This document shows, piece after piece, positions 5,873 through 10,714 of a stretch of 10,714 nt of DNA. Location: NCBI GenBank assembly GCA_034429695.1, contig DAOUGC010000220.1, positions 1 through 10,714 of the forward strand, given 5' to 3'. The notes beneath the pieces are model-generated. The model was not told where the DNA came from. It made no database searches and was given only the letters and a program-made list of their open reading frames with translations. The DNA comes from DAOUGC01 sp034429695 (GTDB lineage Bacteria > Chloroflexota > Anaerolineae > Anaerolineales > Anaerolineaceae). The position numbers were made by a program, and so were the translations under genes. Every line of letters begins with the position of its first letter. Within the stretch, counting starts at the first letter, position 1.

Positions 5873-6625
5873 TTATTCGCGAATTTGCTGGAAGTTGATA
5901 ATCACCAGGGTTTTACTGCAATCATCAAAAGTGTCAAAATAAATTTTGCTGGAAATCTGAATTCCTTGCTGATCGAGCAGCCGGATCCACAGGTCACCCT
6001 GTGACGCAAACGTACCGGCGTCGTCCAGTGTGAACTCGTACCCGGCAACCCCGTATTTGCTGGCTGTGCCGGTCAGGCTGGTCAGCAGGAAATCGCGCCC
6101 GTCGGCATACCCCCCCAGTTGCACGGTGACACCGGGATTGCCACCTCCGCGAATATCCAGCACCTGCCCGCCCACACCCATCCATTTACATTTATTCCGG
6201 TCAGGGTAAAGCACAGTCACATCAATGGCAGCCGGCTGGGATTTGATCGCAAACGGATAAATGGTATTGGCAATGAACGTCTCGGTGGGGGTTAACAACC
6301 GATCCATGCCCACGATGGTGCTGGTGGGCAGCACGGGTGAAGGGGTCAGGGTTTCAGTCACCGTGGCTGTGGGGCCAGGTGTGTCCGTGGGCGGCTCGGG
6401 GGTGGAGGTCAACGTAATGGTGGGAATATCAAGGCGCGGTGGAATGGTGGGGGGTGGATATGGGTTGAGCGAGATGGATGGATTCTTGAAGACCAGTACA
6501 AACCACACCACTCCCGCCAGCATGGCAAGCAACACCAGCACGGTGAGAAAATTCCAGATGAAGTCCCGGCGGTCAACTTGCGGTTCTTCTTCGTCGTCAT
6601 CAATGTTGGGATGAAATACCGCCAT
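5873..6625 (-). CDS. Single-pass membrane protein with Pro/Thr-rich linker and C-terminal domain
   Basis: The product is 250 residues and not recognised as a named family. An acidic N-terminus (DDDEEE, residues 9-14) and RR at 19-20 precede one strong transmembrane helix (residues 22-46, FIWNFLTVLVLLAMLAG and on), so the N-terminus is probably inside. Residues 54-115 are a Pro/Thr/Ser linker with TPxPT-like units. The outer domain (about 120-250) is beta-rich, with VQLGGYADGRDFLLTSLTG and YEFTLDDAGTF. Its two cysteines (NKCKW and DDCSK) could form a disulfide. A nonenzymatic, Ig-like or binding role is possible, but not shown. The start at 6625 is supported by TGGAG seven bases upstream. It lies 27 bases downstream of the foldase lipoprotein and is probably co-transcribed with it. 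Confidence 0.85.
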   Translation of the reverse strand: MAVFHPNIDDDEEEPQVDRRDFIWNFLTVLVLLAMLAGVVWFVLVFKNPSISLNPYPPPTIPPRLDIPTITLTSTPEPPTDTPGPTATVTETLTPSPVLPTSTIVGMDRLLTPTETFIANTIYPFAIKSQPAAIDVTVLYPDRNKCKWMGVGGQVLDIRGGGNPGVTVQLGGYADGRDFLLTSLTGTASKYGVAGYEFTLDDAGTFASQGDLWIRLLDQQGIQISSKIYFDTFDDCSKTLVIINFQQIRE

Positions 6626-6652
6626 CGGGTTTCTCCATCCTATCCATAACCA

Positions 6653-7585
6653 TTATTGGCCGATGAATTTCTCGATCTGGCTGTTTGCCAGTGCATCCGC
6701 GATCCACGCATTCACAGCTTCACGCTGTTTGAGCTGGAGCGCCGCCGGCGAGAGCGGATGGTCGCCTTTATCCATGACATAGACAATGTGATACCCAAAC
6801 TCAGTTTCAATCACCGGACTGTACGCCCCCACTGCGGCAGAGAAAGCAAATTCTTCAATTGCCGGCTGGGTCAGGTATCCACGCGGAAACCAACCCAGAT
6901 CACCATGCGTGGTGGGATCGTACTGATCGACAACGGTTGCAAAATCCACGCCATTTTCAAGCTGGCTCAAAGCCAGGTCTGCCAGACCTGAATCCAGCAC
7001 CAGAATCTGGGCTGCGTGCACCTGCTCCATGCTGGTGGGTATCTGCGCTGCGATCTGGTCGCGCTGCCATGCGGCCGCCATGCTGCGCCTCAACGCCCGC
7101 CGCAGGCCGTCGTCGGTGTAATTATTGGCCGTTTTCCAGGTATTAAAAGCCTCTTCACCGCCGCTCGCCGCTGTCAGCTCCTGAATATGGGCTTCCAGGG
7201 TGGCATCCTCAAGGCTAAAACCGTCCTTATAGGCTGCCTGCGCCAACAGCGTCTCACCGATCATTTCATCCAGCACCATCTGCTGTCTTTCTGCGTCACT
7301 GGCAGTGATCCCCAGTTCTGCCTGCGCTGAGACCAGCCGCGCGATCTCAGCGTTGAAATCTTCCAGTAAAATCGCTTCGCCATTCACACGGATGGCCGCC
7401 GGTTCAGGCGTTGCCGTTGGCGTAAGCGTCTCTGGGATGAATGGCGTCAGGGTGGGTCCGCTGCTCCCCGGTTCAACCGAAGGGGTTTCTCCTGCAGAAG
7501 GAAGACTGCAGGCTGACAAGACGAGCAGCAAGACCAGCACTATTAAAGAAGAATACTTTTTGGTTGATGGTGGTTTGGAATGCAT
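6653..7585 (-). CDS. SurA/PrsA-like peptidyl-prolyl isomerase lipoprotein (PpiC domain)
   Basis: The 310-residue product begins with a lysine-containing N-terminus, a Leu/Val-rich signal segment and a lipobox Leu-Ser-Ala-Cys with Cys26, so it should be a lipid-anchored extracytoplasmic protein. A short Pro/Thr linker (about 33-62) follows. Next comes a SurA-N-like helical chaperone region beginning VNGEAILLEDFN (67-78) and running to about 185. The parvulin/PpiC domain (about 187-275) shows VHAAQILV, GVDFATVVDQYDP, GDLGWFPRG and SPVIETEFGYHIVYVMDKG. Such proteins catalyse prolyl cis-trans isomerisation and help exported proteins fold. The frame continues upstream to 7768, but ATG 7585 places the signal peptide at the N-terminus. 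No Shine-Dalgarno is seen before it. It leads a two-gene minus-strand unit, divergent from nrdR. Confidence 0.92.
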   Translation of the reverse strand: MHSKPPSTKKYSSLIVLVLLLVLSACSLPSAGETPSVEPGSSGPTLTPFIPETLTPTATPEPAAIRVNGEAILLEDFNAEIARLVSAQAELGITASDAERQQMVLDEMIGETLLAQAAYKDGFSLEDATLEAHIQELTAASGGEEAFNTWKTANNYTDDGLRRALRRSMAAAWQRDQIAAQIPTSMEQVHAAQILVLDSGLADLALSQLENGVDFATVVDQYDPTTHGDLGWFPRGYLTQPAIEEFAFSAAVGAYSPVIETEFGYHIVYVMDKGDHPLSPAALQLKQREAVNAWIADALANSQIEKFIGQ

Positions 7586-7592
7586 TGTTAAA

Positions 7593-7598
7593 ATTATA
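7593..7598 (-). promoter_or_regulatory. Candidate -10 box for the foldase lipoprotein, near its start codon
   Basis: On the minus strand a perfect TATAAT (ATTATA at 7593-7598 on plus) ends seven bases before the ATG at 7585. Transcription would then begin at or next to the start codon, giving a leaderless or nearly leaderless mRNA. The absence of a Shine-Dalgarno fits this. No clear -35 is present, so the call is tentative. Confidence 0.4.
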
Positions 7599-7640
7599 CC
7601 TGCTTCATAAAAATTTAAGCTTAAAACTTCTGAGAAGTAC

Positions 7641-7669
7641 TTGAATTGATCAAACGCATGTGCTAAAAT
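7641..7669 (+). promoter_or_regulatory. Promoter of nrdR-nrdJ
   Basis: TTGAAT at 7641-7646, a 17-base spacer and TAAAAT at 7664-7669 form the promoter, with TGC at 7661-7663 giving an extended -10. The predicted start near 7676 leaves a leader of about 125 bases before nrdR. Both NrdR-box-like sites lie immediately downstream, consistent with repression. Confidence 0.65.
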
Positions 7670-7680
7670 CTCACTTGTAA

Positions 7681-7696
7681 CCAGTAAATATACGGT
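7681..7696 (+). promoter_or_regulatory. NrdR box 1 (degenerate)
   Basis: CCAGTAAATATACGGT matches the published NrdR-box pattern acaCwAtATaTwGtgt at about 11 of 16 positions, mostly in the AT core. It is an imperfect inverted repeat. Its centre lies exactly 31 bp from that of box 2. NrdR boxes are known to occur in pairs about three helical turns apart. Confidence 0.55.
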
Positions 7697-7710
7697 TGGT
7701 TGTCTAACAT

Positions 7711-7728
7711 ACCCCCATATATGGGGGT
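7711..7728 (+). promoter_or_regulatory. NrdR box 2: perfect 18-bp palindrome
   Basis: ACCCCCATATATGGGGGT is a perfect palindrome. It keeps the NrdR-box core (C.ATATAT.G) but has runs of C and G in the arms instead of the usual ACAC/GTGT. It lies downstream of the predicted nrdR start of transcription and 73 bases upstream of the TTG start codon. It could also form a short hairpin in the mRNA, but the tight ATATAT centre and the partner box favour a DNA operator. Confidence 0.7.
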
Positions 7729-7800
7729 TTATCATTCCGGCAAACATCAACATTGTTAAGTGGTTCACGACCGTTCAACAGGGGTATTCAGGAGCGAATC

Positions 7801-8256
7801 TTGCACTGTCCATATTGCCAGCACAGAGAATCAAAGGTTCTGGATACCACCCACGACAGCCGGGGTGGGGTGCGCCGCAGAAGGGAATGCGAAAAGTGCC
7901 ACCAGCGCTTCAGCACTTATGAGCGCCCCATCCTCACAACACCCCTGATCATCAAAGAAGATGGAACCCGCGAGGAGTTCGACCGCGAGAAATTAACCCG
8001 CGGCATCCGCATTGCCTGCGCCAAACGCCCTGTTTCCGCCGCCAACATCGAACGTCTGGTGGGTGAGATTGAGGTGGCTTTGCAACGCATGGGCCGCGCC
8101 GAAGTCTCATCGCGTGTGGTTGGAGATATGGTTATCAACGGTTTGAAAGAATTGGACCAGATCGCTTACATCCGCTATGCCATCGTTTATCTGCACCTGG
8201 ATGATCTGCGTTCCATTCGCAAGGAAATCGACCGGTTATTAGCGTTAGAACCATAA
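7801..8256 (+). CDS. nrdR: Transcriptional repressor NrdR, TTG start
   Basis: NrdR is a nucleotide-sensing repressor of ribonucleotide reductase genes. This 151-residue protein has the normal length and both domains. The N-terminal zinc ribbon has Cys3, Cys6, Cys30 and Cys33, seen in MHCPYCQHRESKVLDT and RRRRECEKCHQRFSTYER. The ATP-cone domain covers about residues 46-138 (IIKEDGTREEFDREKLTRGI onward, with YIRYAIVYLHLDDL), and it binds ATP or dATP. The frame is open back to a TTG at 7753, but TTG 7801 gives the conserved MHCPYC start and has AGGAG at 7790-7794, six bases upstream. nrdJ starts 11 bases after the stop, so the two form an operon. Two NrdR-box-like sites upstream point to autoregulation. 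Confidence 0.97.
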   Translation: MHCPYCQHRESKVLDTTHDSRGGVRRRRECEKCHQRFSTYERPILTTPLIIKEDGTREEFDREKLTRGIRIACAKRPVSAANIERLVGEIEVALQRMGRAEVSSRVVGDMVINGLKELDQIAYIRYAIVYLHLDDLRSIRKEIDRLLALEP

Positions 8257-8267
8257 AGGAGCAATCA

Positions 8268-10714
8268 ATGTCCTCACAAACAGCCGACAAGAAAGCCGCC
8301 GTTCTGCCCACCCCACCCATGCCGGGGGATCTGCCTGCCGTCAAACTGACTGACAATGCCCGTCAGGTGTTGATGCGAAGATATGTACGCCGTGGAGACG
8401 ATGGACGGCCCGCAGAAAGCGTGGAGGAGATGTTCTGGCGGGTTGCTTATCATGTGGCGCTGGCTGAGGAACAATACAACGGCGACCCGATCTCCCGTGC
8501 CCGCGAGTTTTATGTGCTGCTCACCTCGCGCAAGTTCTTCCCCAATTCCCCCACATTTACCGGCGCCGGTACGCCGCTGGGTCAACTGGCGGCCTGTTTT
8601 GTGCTGCCCATCACTGATGACATGGGCCGCGATTCCACCGGCATCTTTCAGACCCTGCGCGACGCCGCCTTGATCCAGCAGACCGGCGGCGGCAACGGCT
8701 TTTCATTCTCGCGCCTGCGCCCGAAGGGTTCGCTGGTGAAATCCAGCGCGGGTCAGGCTACAGGACCGGTGGGCTTCCTGCGCGTTTACGACCATGCCTT
8801 TGGCGAAGTCGCCCAGGGCGGGTCAAGGCGCGGCGCCAACATGGCGGTCTTGCGCGTGGATCATCCGGATATCGAGGAGTTCATCTCCTGCAAGACCAAC
8901 GAAAATCAAATCACCAACTTCAACATCTCCGTCGGCATCACAGACGCATTCATGCGCGCAGTGAAAAACGACGAAATGTGGGAACTGCGCTTCCCGGATG
9001 TGCACTCGCCTGAGTACCGCACCTTCCGGGGCACGTTGGAACAATCAGAAAAAGCCGGTGTGCCCATCCGGATGTTCAAACGCGTGCGTGCCCGCGATCT
9101 GTTTGACCAGATCGTGCGCCAGGCACATCATAACGGCGAGCCCGGCGTGCTTTTCCTCGACGCCGCCAACCGCTCCAACCCAGTGCCTGCGTTGTACCAG
9201 CTTGAAGCCACCAATCCGTGCGGTGAACAATGGCTTGGTCCATACGAAAACTGCTGTCTGGGTTCGGTCAACCTGGCCGAGCACCTCGGTGAGGATGGCA
9301 CGGTGGATTGGGAAGGCTTGCGCCAGAGCGTAGTGCTCTCCACCATCTTCCTGGATGATGTGGTGGACGCCAACAAGTACGTGCCGTCTGTGCCGCAGCT
9401 CAAGGAAGCCGCCCACAAAGCCCGCCGCATTGGCCTTGGCATCATGGGTCTTGCCGATCTGATGTACCACGTGGGCGTCCGTTACGGCTCTGATGAAGGC
9501 CAGCAGTTCGCCGCGCGCGTGATGGAGTTTGTGCGTTACCACTCCATGCTCACCAGCATCGAACTTTCCAAAGCCCGCGGACCCTTCCCTGCCATCAGCG
9601 GTTCAATTTACGACCCGGCGGATTTCCGCTGGACAGCGCCTGAATCAATCGTCCCGACCGAACAGGAATGGGGCTGCCCTGCCGTCAACTGGGCAAACAT
9701 CACCGACGGCATCCTCAACCACGGTATTCGCAATGCGGCACAGACCACCATTGCCCCCACCGGAACCATTGCCACGGTGGCTGGCTGCGAAGGCTACGGC
9801 TGCGAACCGGTGTTTGCCCTGGCATACGTACGTCACGTCAATGACAACGGCAAGGACCTCACGCTTACCTACGCCAGCCCGCTGTTTGAAAAAGCCCTGG
9901 ATGAAGCCGGGCTGGACGCCAACAGCCGCCAGAAGATCATCGAACGCGTGATGCAGGAAGGCACCTGCCAGAATATCGAAGAAGTGCCGGAAGATCTGCG
10001 CAGCGTCTTTGTCGTCTCCGCCGACATCACCGCTGAGGAGCACGTGCGCATGCAGGCCGCGTTGCAGGCCTTTGTGGACAACTCCATGTCCAAGACGGTC
10101 AACTTCCCCGCCGGCGCCACCGAAGAGGACGTTGCCACCGCCTACCTGCTGGCATGGGAACTGGGCTGCAAGGGCATCACCGTTTACGTCACTGGCTCAC
10201 GAGACAAGGTGGTGCTGGAGACACTGGCGACCGCCAGCAAGAAGAGCAATGGCGGGACCGTTGAAGCCCCCGCCGACTCAACCGCCTCACCGCAACCTGT
10301 GCTGTGGCACGACGCCAAGAAACCGCGCCCGCATTCGCTCTCTGGCTACACCTATTCCATTGAAACGCCGCTGGGCAAGGCATTTATCACGGTCAATGAA
10401 AACGGCGGCAGCCAGCCGTTTGAGGTGTTCATCAACACCGCCAAGGCTGGTTCAGACACCGCGGCGGTGTCTGAGGCCATTGGCCGCCTTGTATCCTACA
10501 TCCTGCGCCTGGCATCACCGGTGGAACCCAGCCAGCGCCTGCTGGAAGTGGTGCGCCAGCTCGGCGGCATCGGCGGCGGCAGACCGCTAGGGTTTGGGCC
10601 CAAACGGGTGCGCTCGCTGCCCGATGGCGTCGCCCAGGTGATCAACGACTACCTGCAGCAGCGCGCCGAACGACTGGCGCAGGAACGCATCAGCGGCAGC
10701 AGCAACGGCAACGG
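8268..10714 (+). CDS. nrdJ: Class II (adenosylcobalamin-dependent) ribonucleoside reductase, 3' partial
   Basis: The frame is open for 815 codons to the window edge, so the C-terminus is missing. The enzyme reduces ribonucleotides to deoxyribonucleotides for DNA synthesis, using a cobalamin-generated thiyl radical; it is cytosolic and needs no oxygen. Visible motifs are a substrate-site cysteine in LAACFVLP (Cys110), GGGNGFSFSRLRPKG, the catalytic NPCGEQ (Asn316, Cys318, Glu320), NCCLGSVNL (Cys329/330, one likely being the second redox cysteine), and the phosphate-binding TTIAPTGTIATVAG (from 493). The C-terminal part (about 705-800), with PFEVFINTAKAGSDT and SEAIGRLVSYILRLA, is the extra domain typical of NrdJ. 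No nrdA-type ATP cone is seen at the N-terminus, and no small radical subunit is adjacent. ATG 8268 has AAGGAG at 8256-8261, six bases upstream. A cysteine-rich tail is expected beyond the edge. Confidence 0.97.
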   Translation, partial: MSSQTADKKAAVLPTPPMPGDLPAVKLTDNARQVLMRRYVRRGDDGRPAESVEEMFWRVAYHVALAEEQYNGDPISRAREFYVLLTSRKFFPNSPTFTGAGTPLGQLAACFVLPITDDMGRDSTGIFQTLRDAALIQQTGGGNGFSFSRLRPKGSLVKSSAGQATGPVGFLRVYDHAFGEVAQGGSRRGANMAVLRVDHPDIEEFISCKTNENQITNFNISVGITDAFMRAVKNDEMWELRFPDVHSPEYRTFRGTLEQSEKAGVPIRMFKRVRARDLFDQIVRQAHHNGEPGVLFLDAANRSNPVPALYQLEATNPCGEQWLGPYENCCLGSVNLAEHLGEDGTVDWEGLRQSVVLSTIFLDDVVDANKYVPSVPQLKEAAHKARRIGLGIMGLADLMYHVGVRYGSDEGQQFAARVMEFVRYHSMLTSIELSKARGPFPAISGSIYDPADFRWTAPESIVPTEQEWGCPAVNWANITDGILNHGIRNAAQTTIAPTGTIATVAGCEGYGCEPVFALAYVRHVNDNGKDLTLTYASPLFEKALDEAGLDANSRQKIIERVMQEGTCQNIEEVPEDLRSVFVVSADITAEEHVRMQAALQAFVDNSMSKTVNFPAGATEEDVATAYLLAWELGCKGITVYVTGSRDKVVLETLATASKKSNGGTVEAPADSTASPQPVLWHDAKKPRPHSLSGYTYSIETPLGKAFITVNENGGSQPFEVFINTAKAGSDTAAVSEAIGRLVSYILRLASPVEPSQRLLEVVRQLGGIGGGRPLGFGPKRVRSLPDGVAQVINDYLQQRAERLAQERISGSSNGN

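Noticed and set aside
7711..7728. The CCCCC-ATATAT-GGGGG palindrome as an intrinsic terminator
   Set aside because: There is only GTTTATC downstream, without a real T-run, and terminating there would cut nrdR from its promoter. The paired second site supports an operator instead.
7586..7768. N-terminal extension of the foldase lipoprotein to 7768 on the minus strand
   Set aside because: It would bury the signal peptide and lipobox behind 61 residues and run through the nrdR promoter and operator region.
7753..7800. TTG 7753 as the nrdR start
   Set aside because: It would add 16 residues before the conserved MHCPYC zinc ribbon. AGGAG at 7790-7794 clearly serves TTG 7801.
9045..9542. 165-residue minus-strand frame, and others at 9645-10043 and 10009-10590
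   Set aside because: All fall within the continuous, motif-complete nrdJ frame. Their compositions (His- or Pro/Arg-rich) are typical of shadow frames.

Overview
The window reads as an ordinary chromosomal stretch of a Chloroflexota bacterium, most likely Anaerolineae. This rests on several surface proteins with long Pro/Thr-rich linkers of the PTATPT kind, a B12-dependent (class II) ribonucleotide reductase next to nrdR, and moderately GC-rich genes with strong AAGGAG-type ribosome binding sites. The assignment is inferred from protein style, not from a marker gene. No mobile element, CRISPR array, integrase or clear sign of horizontal transfer was seen, and no clearly undescribed multi-gene system is present. 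The most informative signals are regulatory.

Layout. (1) Bases 1-1357, plus strand: the 3' end of a coiled-coil/LamG-like protein cut by the window edge, then a small Pro/Thr-rich lipoprotein. (2) Bases 1366-1559: a perfect 16-bp hairpin, a promoter, tRNA-Val(GAC) with an encoded CCA, and an intrinsic terminator. (3) Bases 1593-3075: an infC-rpmI-rplT translation operon (IF3, bL35, bL20) with an extended -10 promoter, an apparent AUC start on infC, foldable gaps before rpmI and rplT, and a strong terminator. (4) Bases 3167-5782: three tightly packed genes, namely a HAD-like phosphatase, a SpoU/TrmH-type RNA methyltransferase and a DUF711 (UPF0210) protein. Both junctions overlap, which suggests translational coupling. 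(5) Bases 5811-5857: a bidirectional terminator between convergent units. (6) Bases 5873-7585, minus strand: a SurA/PrsA-like PpiC foldase lipoprotein followed by a single-pass membrane protein with a Pro/Thr-rich linker. (7) Bases 7586-7800: a divergent regulatory region with an extended -10 promoter and two NrdR-box-like sites whose centres are 31 bp apart. (8) Bases 7801-10714, plus strand: nrdR (TTG start) and nrdJ, the latter running off the right edge.

How the parts work together. NrdR is an ATP/dATP-sensing repressor of ribonucleotide reductase genes. Here it lies 11 bp upstream of the reductase and behind what look like its own operators, so the simplest reading is an autoregulated nrdR-nrdJ operon. 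In the translation operon, a non-AUG infC start is the known basis of IF3 autocontrol, and structured RNA ahead of rpmI or rplT is where bL20 autocontrol acts in some other bacteria. The surface proteins form two separate groups, one at the left edge and one in the minus-strand pair. The foldase lipoprotein probably acts on exported proteins outside the membrane.
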